The translations under genes and the position numbers were made by a program. A stretch of DNA of 64,000 bases from NCBI RefSeq assembly GCF_000484535.1, contig NC_022600.1:2976001-3040000 (forward strand), in the 5' to 3' direction. Shown in pieces: positions 15,922 to 24,752 of this stretch. The first letter of the stretch is position 1. The number at the start of each line of letters is the position of its first letter. Below the pieces are notes generated by a model, which did no database searches, had not been told where the DNA came from, and saw nothing but the letters and a program-made list of their open reading frames with translations. The stretch comes from Gloeobacter kilaueensis JS1. GTDB lineage: Bacteria > Cyanobacteriota > Cyanobacteriia > Gloeobacterales > Gloeobacteraceae.

Positions 15922-16974
15922 ATGACAACACGACAGAACTTTTTGCTTTACGGGGCGAACGGTTATACCGGTGGCCTGATTGCCCGGAAGGCGACCGAGG
16001 GGGGGCTGCGGCCTGTTCTCGCGGGCCGCTCCCAGGCGGTGGCGAGGCTTGGGGCGGAACTGGGGCTGGAGTACCGGATTTTTAACCTCGAAGACCGCGC
16101 TGCCCTCGATCGGGCTCTAGAAGAAGTGGTCGCTGTGCTGCACTGCGCCGGTCCTTTTGTGCGCACCAGTGGGCTGATGGTGGCGGCCTGCCTGCGCACC
16201 GGCACCCACTACCTCGACATCACGGGTGAGGTGGCGGTCTTCGAGGCGGCGATGGCCCGCCACGAGCAGGCGCAGCGGGCGGGAGTCATGCTCATGCCGG
16301 GGGTGGGCTGCGACGTGGTGCCCACCGACTGTCTGGCGGCTTATCTGGCAGCGCAACTGCCGGAGGCGGATAGCCTCGTTCTGGCGCTGCAGATTTTGAA
16401 TGTTGTCTCACGGGGAACGGCGCTCACCATCGTCGAGGGCCCCTACGAGGGCGGGCTGGTGCGCCGCGACGGCATCCTCACCCCGGTTCCGGCGGGTTAT
16501 AAGACCCGGAGCTTTGACTTTGGGGCCGGGGCGGAGGAGGCGACGACGATCCCCTGGGGCGATCTCAATACCGCCTTCTGGCAGACGGGCATCCCGAATA
16601 TCGAGGCGTACCTGGTGCTGCCGCCGGCGGCGCGGTTTTTACTTTTTGCAGGCCAGTGGCTGGGGGGTGTGCTGCGCTCGGAGCCGGTGCGCAACCTCCA
16701 AAAACAGTTCATCGCCTCCGGGCCACCGGGACCGACCGAGGCGGAGCGGCGGGCCGGGGTCTGCCGCTTCTGGGGGGAGGTGACCAAGGAGGGGCGCTCG
16801 GTGCAGGCTCGCCTGCGGACGGTAGAAGGCTACACGCTCACGGCCCTTACGGCTTTGCTCATCGCGCAGAAAGTGCTCTCAGGCCAGTTTCAGCCCGGCT
16901 TTCGCACCCCTGCCCAGGTGTACGGGGCGGATCTCATCCTCGAAGTCGAAGGGTCGCTGCGCGAGGATCTGTAG
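15922..16974 (+). CDS. Saccharopine-dehydrogenase-like oxidoreductase
   Basis: 350 residues with an N-terminal Rossmann motif LLYGANGYTGGLIARKA, then VLHCAGPFVRTSGLMVAACLRTGTHYLDITGE. This is typical of the saccharopine-dehydrogenase/trans-acting enoyl reductase family, whose cyanobacterial members are mostly of unknown substrate. It probably uses NAD(P)H; the reaction cannot be assigned. TAGGAGCAGAGGCG precedes the ATG. It follows the toxin gene by 22 bases on the same strand but has no evident functional link. The stop directly abuts the convergent membrane-protein gene. Confidence 0.78.
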   Translation: MTTRQNFLLYGANGYTGGLIARKATEGGLRPVLAGRSQAVARLGAELGLEYRIFNLEDRAALDRALEEVVAVLHCAGPFVRTSGLMVAACLRTGTHYLDITGEVAVFEAAMARHEQAQRAGVMLMPGVGCDVVPTDCLAAYLAAQLPEADSLVLALQILNVVSRGTALTIVEGPYEGGLVRRDGILTPVPAGYKTRSFDFGAGAEEATTIPWGDLNTAFWQTGIPNIEAYLVLPPAARFLLFAGQWLGGVLRSEPVRNLQKQFIASGPPGPTEAERRAGVCRFWGEVTKEGRSVQARLRTVEGYTLTALTALLIAQKVLSGQFQPGFRTPAQVYGADLILEVEGSLREDL

Positions 16975-17442
16975 CTAGCGACCGATGCGGATCGCCCGCC
17001 AGAACATGCCCATCGCCCCACCGACGACAAAGACCAGGTCGAACAAAATCCGCGAAATTTGCAAAAGTTTGCCAAGGTTGCGGCTGAACTCGGCTGCCGG
17101 CGCAGGCAGGTTGAACAGGTTCGGCACCGCCTCCAGGGCGGTGCCCAGGGCCAGGCCCATCGGATAGACGGTGAGAGCCACCCCCAGCACCAGCGCCCAA
17201 CCGACGCCATTGTCCAGGATCTGTTCTTTGAAGAGCTTATCGAAGCACAGCCGCACCGCCACGCCCGCAACCACCCCGCACAACAGGGGCAGGACGACAC
17301 CGAGGAGGATCGGGTTACGGGTGAGGGGGTTGGAGATAAACAACAGCGTCAGCAGGGGGCAGACCACCAGCAGGCCCAGATCGCTGAGGACGACGCTCCA
17401 GGCGATCTCCGGCCACGGTAGCAGAGACATTCGGCGCAGCAT
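16975..17442 (-). CDS. Hypothetical membrane protein downstream of sucrose synthase
   Basis: 155 residues with hydrophobic segments VVLSDLGLLVVCPLLTLLFI, PILLGVVLPLLCGVVAGVAVRL, GVGWALVLGVALTVYPMGLALGTAL and ILFDLVFVVGGAMGMFWRAI, so three or four membrane spans. No family recognised. It begins 25 bases after the sucrose synthase stop on the same strand, so cotranscription is likely. Start uncertain (ATG 17442 or ATG 17430). Confidence 0.6.
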   Translation of the reverse strand: MLRRMSLLPWPEIAWSVVLSDLGLLVVCPLLTLLFISNPLTRNPILLGVVLPLLCGVVAGVAVRLCFDKLFKEQILDNGVGWALVLGVALTVYPMGLALGTALEAVPNLFNLPAPAAEFSRNLGKLLQISRILFDLVFVVGGAMGMFWRAIRIGR

Positions 17443-17467
17443 GGCATCGGCAGTAGAATGATCTTTC

Positions 17468-19894
17468 TCACTCTATCGCAACTTGCAGGGCGTGCCGCTC
17501 CAGCAACTTCTGCGCTCCTGGCTTGTAGAGCAGATAAAAAAGCATCTCGATGTAGCGCAGCAGATCTTCGCGGTTCTCCTGGGAACCGTAGTTCCAGAAG
17601 CCGTAGATGCGGGCGAGGGAGAGCAATCGGGTGGTGTGGATCTTCCAGGTGTAGGTGCTGTAGACGCGCTGGATCCCCCGGCTTGAAATTTGCTGCCAGT
17701 AGTCGGGGTTGGCGTCGCACTTGGAGAGAAATTCGACGATCGAAGCGGCCATCTCCTCCTGGGCGTTCGGGTTGATCAAGAAGCCGTTGACGCCATCTTG
17801 AATGATCTCAAGCGGGCCGCCGAAGCGGGTGGCAAAAGTTGGCAACCCCGAGATCATCGATTCGAGAATCGTCAGACCGAACGCCTCGAAGAGCGCCGGT
17901 TGCACGAAGATGCCCTGGCGATCGGCCACCACCCGATAGATCTCGCCCGAATCGACCTTGGCGAGGCGCACCCCCAGCCAGCGGATCTTGCCCGCGAGCT
18001 GGTAGCGATCGACGATCTCGTAGAGCCGGTTGATCTCGGCAATTTCTTCGCGGTCGGTAGAATCTTCAGCCCGCAACTTGCCCGCCACCAGGATCAAGTT
18101 GGCCCGCTCCTGCAACTCGGGGCTCTTAGCGAAGCACTCGGCAAGGCCCGTCAGGTTCTTGATCCGATCGAGGCGGGCCATCGAGAACAGGGGCCGCTTC
18201 GTGGGGTCGGCCAGATGGCCAAAGACCTGCTCACTGTCCTCGAGGCTGAAGAGCAACTGTTCGAGGCGCTCCCGGTCACCGGGGGTGCGCTCCTCGGTGC
18301 GGGTATAAGGAAAGTAGATATTCTCGTTGACGCCGGGGGGCACGACGTTGAACTTGGGGTTAAACAGGTCGATGCCGCTGACGACGTGGTACAGCTCGGG
18401 CATCGTGAAGTGCCGGTAGGACTCGTACTGGCCCATGCTGTCGGGGGTGCCCGCGATCTCCTGGTAGGTGCTGCTGATGATAAAGTTGGCGGCGTTCATC
18501 GCGATCAGATCGGCGGTGTACTGCAGCGAAAAGTGATACTGCTCGTCGAGTTCCTGCCAGTGCAGGTTCGAGAGGGCGTACTTCGACTTTTCGAGGGCGT
18601 GGGCGATGTTGCACTGGGTCACCTTCAGGCGGCGGGCCAGCAAAAAGGCGACGAGATTGCCGTCGGAGTAGTTGCCGACGATGAGGTCTGGCCGCCCGCC
18701 CAACTCGGCCAATAGTTCCCGCTCCGAATCGAGGGCGAACGATTCGAGGTACGGCCAGATCTCAAAGCGCGAGATCCAGTTCTGGGTAACAGACGGGTTA
18801 AATTCCCGAAAGGGCACCCGCAGGATCCAGGCATTGTCGGTGCCGTAGACTTTTTCGAGCCGCTGGTTGGAGCGGGTGCCGTCGTTGTTGGCAATGAGCC
18901 GCGTCAGAATAATCACCTTTGGCGTCGTCTCCAGCCCTGCCAGGGCGTGGTCCTCCTGCAGTTGCTTCTCAAGGCTGCGGGCCTGATCGAGCACGTAGAC
19001 GACCTGGCCGCCGGTATCGGGACGACCGAGTACGCCCTCCTGGCCGAACCAGCCGTGGCTGGAGACGAGCACCACCCGAAACAGCATCGGGATGCGCGAG
19101 ATCAAAGATTCGAGAATCTCGTGGTCGGGCGAGTCGATGAGCGCGTCGAGCAGTTCGAGCGACTCGCGCACCCGCGCCGCCGTGTTGCCCCAGCCAGGCT
19201 CGAAGCCGAGCGATTGCATGTCGAAGCGGAAGTTGGCGTAGGGTTCGTCTGGACGCCTGCTGCTCACCAGCGCCAGGACGCGCTTGAGCTGGGTGCTCAA
19301 CTGCTGCTGGGTCTGAATGCGCTCGTTGATCAGTAGCTGCGTGCCGTTGTAGCGGTGCAGACGCAAGAACTGAAACAGCGTCTGTAGCCACTGGCCCGGA
19401 TCTTGAAAGAGTTTGCTCGAAAGATAGCGGTTGAGAAACTGCACCCCCCGGCCAATGTTTTTAGGATCGCGGATGCTCGGCGAAAAGTCGTAAAAAGGCT
19501 GGAAGTCCAGCTCCAGCACGTCGCCATCCTGGGGCCGGAAGCGCCCGGCGGTCTGATCGCACAGGTCGAGGTACGCCTGAATCGTCATCGGCTCGACTCT
19601 AAGATCCTCGCGGTTGATCCGGACCACCTCCTGCCGGGCGACCACCGGCCTGATGACCAGGCACAGACTCTCGTTCTCGACGATGAACTCCTGCGTAAAA
19701 TAAATCAGTCTTGCAAGCAACGAATGGTTGTAAAAGTTCGCTTCCTTGCCGACACTTGCGCAATATTCTGAAAAAATTTGCAATATATCGCTTCGTAGCA
19801 GGTAACGCTTTTCTTGCTGGTAGAGTAAGCCGATGAACTGGCGCAGGTCGGCGCGCTCGTCACTATCGATTACCATCTGCAGGAGTTCCGACAT
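17468..19894 (-). CDS. sus: Sucrose synthase
   Basis: An 808-residue GT4 enzyme of plant-like length that reversibly interconverts sucrose plus NDP with NDP-glucose and fructose. The N-terminal regulatory region is present. The GT-B catalytic part shows SSHGWFGQEGVLGRPDTGGQ, YVLDQARSLEKQL, FSMARLDRIKNLTGLAE and the donor-binding EAFGLTILESMISGLPTFAT. The start (MSELLQMVIDSDERADLRQF) has AAAGGAGC seven bases upstream, which excludes a longer frame from 20113. A downstream membrane-protein gene may share the transcript. No sucrose-phosphate synthase is nearby. Confidence 0.94.
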   Translation of the reverse strand: MSELLQMVIDSDERADLRQFIGLLYQQEKRYLLRSDILQIFSEYCASVGKEANFYNHSLLARLIYFTQEFIVENESLCLVIRPVVARQEVVRINREDLRVEPMTIQAYLDLCDQTAGRFRPQDGDVLELDFQPFYDFSPSIRDPKNIGRGVQFLNRYLSSKLFQDPGQWLQTLFQFLRLHRYNGTQLLINERIQTQQQLSTQLKRVLALVSSRRPDEPYANFRFDMQSLGFEPGWGNTAARVRESLELLDALIDSPDHEILESLISRIPMLFRVVLVSSHGWFGQEGVLGRPDTGGQVVYVLDQARSLEKQLQEDHALAGLETTPKVIILTRLIANNDGTRSNQRLEKVYGTDNAWILRVPFREFNPSVTQNWISRFEIWPYLESFALDSERELLAELGGRPDLIVGNYSDGNLVAFLLARRLKVTQCNIAHALEKSKYALSNLHWQELDEQYHFSLQYTADLIAMNAANFIISSTYQEIAGTPDSMGQYESYRHFTMPELYHVVSGIDLFNPKFNVVPPGVNENIYFPYTRTEERTPGDRERLEQLLFSLEDSEQVFGHLADPTKRPLFSMARLDRIKNLTGLAECFAKSPELQERANLILVAGKLRAEDSTDREEIAEINRLYEIVDRYQLAGKIRWLGVRLAKVDSGEIYRVVADRQGIFVQPALFEAFGLTILESMISGLPTFATRFGGPLEIIQDGVNGFLINPNAQEEMAASIVEFLSKCDANPDYWQQISSRGIQRVYSTYTWKIHTTRLLSLARIYGFWNYGSQENREDLLRYIEMLFYLLYKPGAQKLLERHALQVAIE

Positions 19895-19967
19895 ACAAGC
19901 TCCTTTTTTCGTCTCAACTAATGATGTTACGGCTGCGTAACCCAGGGGCGTCCTACTATAGATAGAG

Positions 19968-20876
19968 ATGCACCGAGGGAGTTCCCAACGCCGGATGTTA
20001 AGCCGTCGCCGTCTACTGGTTTCCGGGCTGATCGCAACCGGAGGTGCCACCCTCGCTCTGCCTGCCTGGGCAAGGGTCGAGGCTGACTCCCTCAAATTTG
20101 AGACTGTGCCCATTCCGATTGTCGGCCTCGAAGCGCCCCTGCGGGTGGCTCAACTGAGCGATATCCACTGGGACCACCGCAGTGTGCCGTGGAATTCGAT
20201 CGAGCAGGCAATCGACTACATCAACGCTGCCGAGGTCGATCTCGTTGCGCTGACTGGTGATTTCGTCACCTACGATCCGGCCCCGATCTTTGAACTCGCC
20301 CCGGCTCTGGGCCGCCTGCGCGCCCGTCACGGTCTTTTTGCGGTTCTGGGCAACCACGACAATGCCCACCCGAGGGGAGCACGAACGATCAAAAAAGCCC
20401 TGGCCCGCGAACAGATTGTGCTTATCGAAAACCGCTGGACAGCGGTCGCCTCACTGGCCGTAGGTGGCACGGGCGACCTCTGGCACGGGCCTTTTGAACC
20501 CGAGCGCGTCTTGATGCCCCTGCGCGGCAGACGCCCGCTGCTGCTACTGTCCCACAACCCGGATGGCTTCTGGCGGCTGGGCGAGCAGCGCCTCGACCTG
20601 CAGTTGTCGGGGCACACCCACGGCGGCCAGGTGCGCCTGCCGGGGGTCGGGCCGGTGCTCGCCCTCAAAAACCGCCTGGGCGACCGCCTGCGCCGCTATC
20701 TGCCCGAACTGGGCGATTCGCTGCAAAAACACGCGATCATCCGCACCAACAGCTGGGCGGGCCTCTACGGACAGGGAAAAAACTGCCTCTACGTCTCGCG
20801 GGGCATGGGCCGCTTCAAGCGCCTCAGCATCGGCTGCCCGCCGGAGGTGACGATCATCGATTTGATCCCGGCCTAG
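19968..20876 (+). CDS. Exported metallophosphoesterase (YaeI-like)
   Basis: About 302 residues. The N-terminus has SRRRLLVSGLIATGGATLALPAWA, a twin-arginine signal. The calcineurin-like domain has QLSDIHWDH (first metal site), LTGDFV, LGNHDN, LSHNPD and SGHTHGGQ, a complete set of metal ligands. Export to the membrane outer face or periplasm and hydrolysis of a phosphodiester are expected; the substrate is unknown. It is divergent from sucrose synthase. ATG 19968 and ATG 19995 are both possible; the latter starts directly before the twin-arginine motif and has GAGGGAG upstream at a long spacing. Confidence 0.85.
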   Translation: MHRGSSQRRMLSRRRLLVSGLIATGGATLALPAWARVEADSLKFETVPIPIVGLEAPLRVAQLSDIHWDHRSVPWNSIEQAIDYINAAEVDLVALTGDFVTYDPAPIFELAPALGRLRARHGLFAVLGNHDNAHPRGARTIKKALAREQIVLIENRWTAVASLAVGGTGDLWHGPFEPERVLMPLRGRRPLLLLSHNPDGFWRLGEQRLDLQLSGHTHGGQVRLPGVGPVLALKNRLGDRLRRYLPELGDSLQKHAIIRTNSWAGLYGQGKNCLYVSRGMGRFKRLSIGCPPEVTIIDLIPA

Positions 20877-20882
20877 TCGCCG

Positions 20883-21764
20883 CTACTGGTGCATGTAGGC
20901 TTCTACCAGGCCGGTGTGCAGCGCCTGCTGCTCCGCGAGGAGCTGATCGCCCCAGCGCAGGCAGTGATCGAGGGTGAGGCGCAACCGCTCGAAGACCGGC
21001 GGCTGGCCGCCGTGGTTGACAAGGTGGAGGCTGATATTTTCGAGGCCCCAGGCTTTGATCTGCCTGAGCAACTGCTCGTCGTAGGCCCGCGCCCGAATCG
21101 CCGCAAAAAAATCCACCGGTTGCCGGGCAAAGCGCTCCTGCAACCGCTCCAGATCGAAGCGCGACATCTGCGGGTCGTCGGCGAACATCCCCTGCAGGAT
21201 ACCGGACAGCTCGGCGGGAGTGGGCTCCCAGTAGAACTTGTCCATCCGCCCTTCGCGGGTCAGGGGGGCGTAGAGCTTTGAAAAATCGTTGCCCGTGACG
21301 ACGATCGGGATGCGCGGCAGCGGCTTAGCGTCGTAGCTGCCGGGCAGCTGCACGTTCGTAGGGTTGTCGGCGATCGCCATCAGCGCCGCGTTCACCATCT
21401 GGGTATTGACCGTGTACTGGATTGAGTCGCGCCAGTAGCCCGCCCCGGCGTCGATGTCGTGGATGACGAGCACCGCCACCCGGCCCCGCACCCGGACAAG
21501 TTCCGCCGCCTCCCGGTAGCGCAGGCGGATCAGACGGCTGGGCTCCCCGGCATCCGGACTCTCCAGCTCCGCCGAGGCAATGTGAATCGTGTTGGCCCCC
21601 AGATCTTCGAGGCTGCGCTCGACCATGAACGATTTGCCCTGGCCCTTCGGCCCATGAACGCCCAGAAGGAGCGGAACCTGGACCCTGGGCAGTTGGGCGA
21701 AGTTCCTTGCAATGTGCAGCGCCACCTTGTCGCGGAAGCGCTCTGGAAGAAAGTAATCGGTCAT
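20883..21764 (-). CDS. Rubisco-activase-like AAA+ ATPase without SSUL domain
   Basis: 293 residues closely resembling the AAA+ core of plant and cyanobacterial rubisco activase: GPKGQGKS (38-45), SAELESPDAGEPSRLIRLRYREAA, Walker B IHDIDAGAG, QYTVNTQMVNAALMAIADNPTN, VTGNDFSKLYAPLTREGRMDKFYW. Activases remodel inhibited rubisco. Many cyanobacterial versions carry a C-terminal rubisco small-subunit-like (SSUL) domain that targets carboxysomes; none follows here, and the protein ends in EAYMHQ. No rubisco gene is adjacent, so the client is inferred from family. Confidence 0.88.
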   Translation of the reverse strand: MTDYFLPERFRDKVALHIARNFAQLPRVQVPLLLGVHGPKGQGKSFMVERSLEDLGANTIHIASAELESPDAGEPSRLIRLRYREAAELVRVRGRVAVLVIHDIDAGAGYWRDSIQYTVNTQMVNAALMAIADNPTNVQLPGSYDAKPLPRIPIVVTGNDFSKLYAPLTREGRMDKFYWEPTPAELSGILQGMFADDPQMSRFDLERLQERFARQPVDFFAAIRARAYDEQLLRQIKAWGLENISLHLVNHGGQPPVFERLRLTLDHCLRWGDQLLAEQQALHTGLVEAYMHQ

Positions 21765-21873
21765 GGCCCTGCCCCCTCCGATCGAAGCCGCCGCACCCGG
21801 CTGGTCAGCATTGCCATAGTAAACCGTATCAAAAGCTACTGACTGTTCGTCTTTTGAGAGAGGGGCGGGAGCT

Positions 21874-22932
21874 TCAGCTTCTAAGCCAGGCGCTATGCAT
21901 CCAGCAGGCGAACAGCGCCAGCAATCCGGCTGCCAGATAAAAGCGATTGACCACCTGCGTCTCGTGCAGGCCGCCCAGTTCGAGGTGGTGGTGCAGCGGT
22001 GCCATGCGCAAAAGCCGTTTGCCCTTGCCGTCCGGTCCCTTGGTTGCCTTGTAGTAGCTGACCTGGGCGATCACCGAGAACGCTTCGATTACAAAGATGC
22101 CGCCCACCAGCGCGAGGGCGAGCAGTTGGCCGCTCAGCACCGCCACCGCCGCCAGCACCCCGCCGATAGCCAGGGCACCGGTATCGCCCATAAACACCCT
22201 CGCCTTGTGGCGGTTATGGACAAGAAACCCCAGGCAGGCACCGGCCAGGGCAAAGCAGAGGGCCGCTAAAGCCGGATGGGCAGGTAGAACGATGAGTCCC
22301 AAAGCCACCGCTGCAACCGCAGCGGTGCCTCCCGCCAGACCGTCGAGGCCATCGGTGATGTTGACGGCGTTGGCGGTACCGGTGAGTGCCACTAGCGCCA
22401 GTGGCCAGAAAAGCCAGCCCAACTCCGCCAGGCCCCGAATCGCTGTGCTGTGGCCTGTAACAATCGCGTACAGGCAGAACAAAAGACCCGCGCCGATCAA
22501 CAGGGCCATCTTCTGGCGGGGGGTGATGCCTTTGTTGGACCGTTGCCGGATGATCTGGTAGTCGTCGAGCCAGCCTACCAGGCCATAGCTGCCGGCCAGG
22601 CTTACGGCTGCGAGCAAGTCTGCGTCGAACCCGGCAAACAGCAGCGGCACCGCCAGCGCCCAGGGCATAAAGAAGATGCCCCCCATCGTCGGGGTGCCCA
22701 CTTTTTTAAGATGGGACTGCGGCCCGTCCTCGCGGATGAACTGCCGGGCCTTCCAGCGCCGGAGCAGCGGCACAGCGGCAAAACCGCTGCCGGCTGCGAC
22801 GATCAGTGCGCTGCCAAAGATGGCCAGTTGGGCCGGGGAGCGCCAGGCCAGTACAGCGATGAGCACCGCCCCGACCATCAGGGCGGAGCGCCAGCCGGAT
22901 GTGGGACGGGAGGGACGGGAAGCCAGTTCCAT
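21874..22932 (-). CDS. mraY: Phospho-N-acetylmuramoyl-pentapeptide transferase
   Basis: 352 residues. It forms lipid I by transferring phospho-MurNAc-pentapeptide to undecaprenyl phosphate at the inner membrane. Family motifs are complete: [26 protein letters not shown] with the catalytic Asp pair, [27 protein letters not shown], and [11 protein letters not shown] near the end. About ten membrane segments are apparent. ATG 22932 is chosen; an in-frame TTG at 22968 would add 12 residues. It is divergent from moeA, with 53 bases between, and not in a mur/dcw cluster. Confidence 0.94.
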   Translation of the reverse strand: MELASRPSRPTSGWRSALMVGAVLIAVLAWRSPAQLAIFGSALIVAAGSGFAAVPLLRRWKARQFIREDGPQSHLKKVGTPTMGGIFFMPWALAVPLLFAGFDADLLAAVSLAGSYGLVGWLDDYQIIRQRSNKGITPRQKMALLIGAGLLFCLYAIVTGHSTAIRGLAELGWLFWPLALVALTGTANAVNITDGLDGLAGGTAAVAAVALGLIVLPAHPALAALCFALAGACLGFLVHNRHKARVFMGDTGALAIGGVLAAVAVLSGQLLALALVGGIFVIEAFSVIAQVSYYKATKGPDGKGKRLLRMAPLHHHLELGGLHETQVVNRFYLAAGLLALFACWMHSAWLRS

Positions 22933-22985
22933 GTGTGGATTGCAGCGGAGCGCTAGGCTGGAGGCCAACCCCTATAAGAATATCC

Positions 22986-24194
22986 ATGATCTCCGTTGAA
23001 CAGGCGCAGGAACTCATCCTTAAAGAGGTAAAATCGACTGCCGCCGAGCGCTGCGATCTTCTCAGTGCCCGCAACCGGGTACTGGCGGAGACAGTCTATG
23101 CCCGCAGCGACTTTCCTGCCTTCGACAACTCGGCGATGGACGGCTACGCCGTGCGCAGCACAGATGGCGACCTCGATCACCTCGAAATAATCGAAGTGAT
23201 TGCCGCCGGACAGCGGCCCAGCCGCACTCTGGAGCGCGGTCAGGCAGCCCGGATCATGACCGGGGCGATGCTGCCCTCTGGGGCCGACGCCGTTTTAATT
23301 CAAGAAGAAGCCCAGCCGACAGAAAACACCCTGCGCTTCGACAGGTTTCCTGCCGCCGGGGCGAACGTGCGCCGTCGGGGCAGCTTCCACCAGAGCGGCT
23401 CGCCCCTGCTCACCCCCGGCAGTGTTCTTGCCCCCGGTGAAATTGCCCTGCTGGCGGCGGCCCAGCGCTCCTTCGTTCTCGTCCATCGCCCGCCCGTAGT
23501 CGCGATCCTCTCCACCGGCGACGAACTGGTGGGCATCGACGGCGATCTGAGCGGTGTGCGGATCGTCGATTCCAACCAGTACGGTCTTGCCGCCCAGGTT
23601 CAGCAGGCCGGGGCTGTTCCCCGCCTTTTAGGGATTGCCCCCGACGATCCGACGATCATCCGTGAACGCCTGATCGCTGCCCTCGACGCCGATTTCATCC
23701 TGCTTTCGGGCGGGGCGAGCGTCGGGCAATTTGACTACACCCCAAAAGTGCTCGAAGAACTGGGTGCCCAGGTCGTCCTCTACAAGATCAACATGAAGCC
23801 CGGCAAACCCCTGCTCTTTGCCAGGTGCGGCGGCAGGCTGGTCTGGGGGTTACCGGGCAACCCGGTCTCATCGCTTTTTTGTTTCTGGCAGTTCGTCTAT
23901 CCCGCTATCCGCAAGAGCCTGGGCTACCCGCCACAGCGCTGGCTGCTGCCCACCGTCCAGGCAAAGCTCACCAGCCCCGTGCGCTCAAGGGGCGACCGGC
24001 GCGCTTACCTGCGCGGCCAGCTCAGCTACCAGCAACAAACCTGGCATTTCAGTCCTTACCGCACCGACAATTCCGGCGATCTGGTGAGCCTTACGGGCAT
24101 CAACGCCTTTGCCTGGCTCGAAGCGGGCGCTACCGCCGCCGCTGAGGGCGAACAACTTCCTGTACTGGTTGTTGGCGAAGTGCTCACCGGTTAG
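22986..24194 (+). CDS. moeA: Molybdopterin molybdenumtransferase
   Basis: 402 residues. MoeA inserts molybdate into adenylylated molybdopterin in the last step of Moco synthesis. It shows FDNSAMDGYAV, IMTGAMLPSGADAV, LSTGDEL, DSNQYGL, LLSGGASVGQFDYTPKVLEELG and GLPGNPVSSLFCF, followed by the C-terminal beta-barrel domain. The ATG at 22986 (MISVEQAQELIL) is the family start; a longer frame from 22899 runs into the mraY gene. No other Moco gene is adjacent. Confidence 0.95.
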   Translation: MISVEQAQELILKEVKSTAAERCDLLSARNRVLAETVYARSDFPAFDNSAMDGYAVRSTDGDLDHLEIIEVIAAGQRPSRTLERGQAARIMTGAMLPSGADAVLIQEEAQPTENTLRFDRFPAAGANVRRRGSFHQSGSPLLTPGSVLAPGEIALLAAAQRSFVLVHRPPVVAILSTGDELVGIDGDLSGVRIVDSNQYGLAAQVQQAGAVPRLLGIAPDDPTIIRERLIAALDADFILLSGGASVGQFDYTPKVLEELGAQVVLYKINMKPGKPLLFARCGGRLVWGLPGNPVSSLFCFWQFVYPAIRKSLGYPPQRWLLPTVQAKLTSPVRSRGDRRAYLRGQLSYQQQTWHFSPYRTDNSGDLVSLTGINAFAWLEAGATAAAEGEQLPVLVVGEVLTG

Positions 24195-24218
24195 CTGGCC
24201 CCCTTTGGGATGAGATTA

Positions 24219-24713
24219 TCAGCCTGCCAACCGACTGTCGATCTGCTCTTGCAGATCGCGACTCTCGATGCCAAGTGCCGTGAGCAAAGAACGGGCTGAG
24301 GAGCGTTCCGCCGCCAGTAACCCGGCCAATAGATGCTCGGGCTGTACTTTTTGAGAACCGAAACGCCCGGCAATCGTCGCTGCCTGCTCGATGGCGATTC
24401 TGGCATCTTCGTCGAAGGGCAGCTCTGTATTCTGGCTCTGCACCATCGCGAGCCACGTCTTGAGCCCGGCGGGGAGCGCTGCTTTCCAGTCAGGCCACTT
24501 CCCACTCTGCCCGGCCCGTCTCTGGGCGGCCCGACGCGCAACTTTCGCATCCATCCCGGCGGCGTGCAGCCACTGCGCTGCATCACCGCGTTCCTGATTT
24601 GCCAGGCTCAACAGTAGATGCTCGGCGCTGAGGGAGTTTTGACCCAGGCGCTGTGCTTCGCTGTCGGCCAGAACAATAACCTGAATCGTAGCGGAATCGA
24701 AATTCTCGAACAT
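24219..24713 (-). CDS. Stand-alone Clp N-domain protein
   Basis: 164 residues made of Clp_N repeat-like sequence (LAQRLGQNSL-type first half: LADSEAQRLGQNSLSAEHLLLSL; second half: IEQAATIAGRFGSQKVQPEHLLAGLL) without any ATPase domain. Such proteins resemble ClpT/ClpC N-domain accessories that may bind the Clp protease or compete for adaptors; this role is inferred. It lies 39 bases downstream of an ABC exporter gene on the same strand. Confidence 0.8.
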   Translation of the reverse strand: MFENFDSATIQVIVLADSEAQRLGQNSLSAEHLLLSLANQERGDAAQWLHAAGMDAKVARRAAQRRAGQSGKWPDWKAALPAGLKTWLAMVQSQNTELPFDEDARIAIEQAATIAGRFGSQKVQPEHLLAGLLAAERSSARSLLTALGIESRDLQEQIDSRLAG

Positions 24714-24752
24714 GGACCGCTCCGGGTAGGGGCTGCCATTATCGGGTCTATC

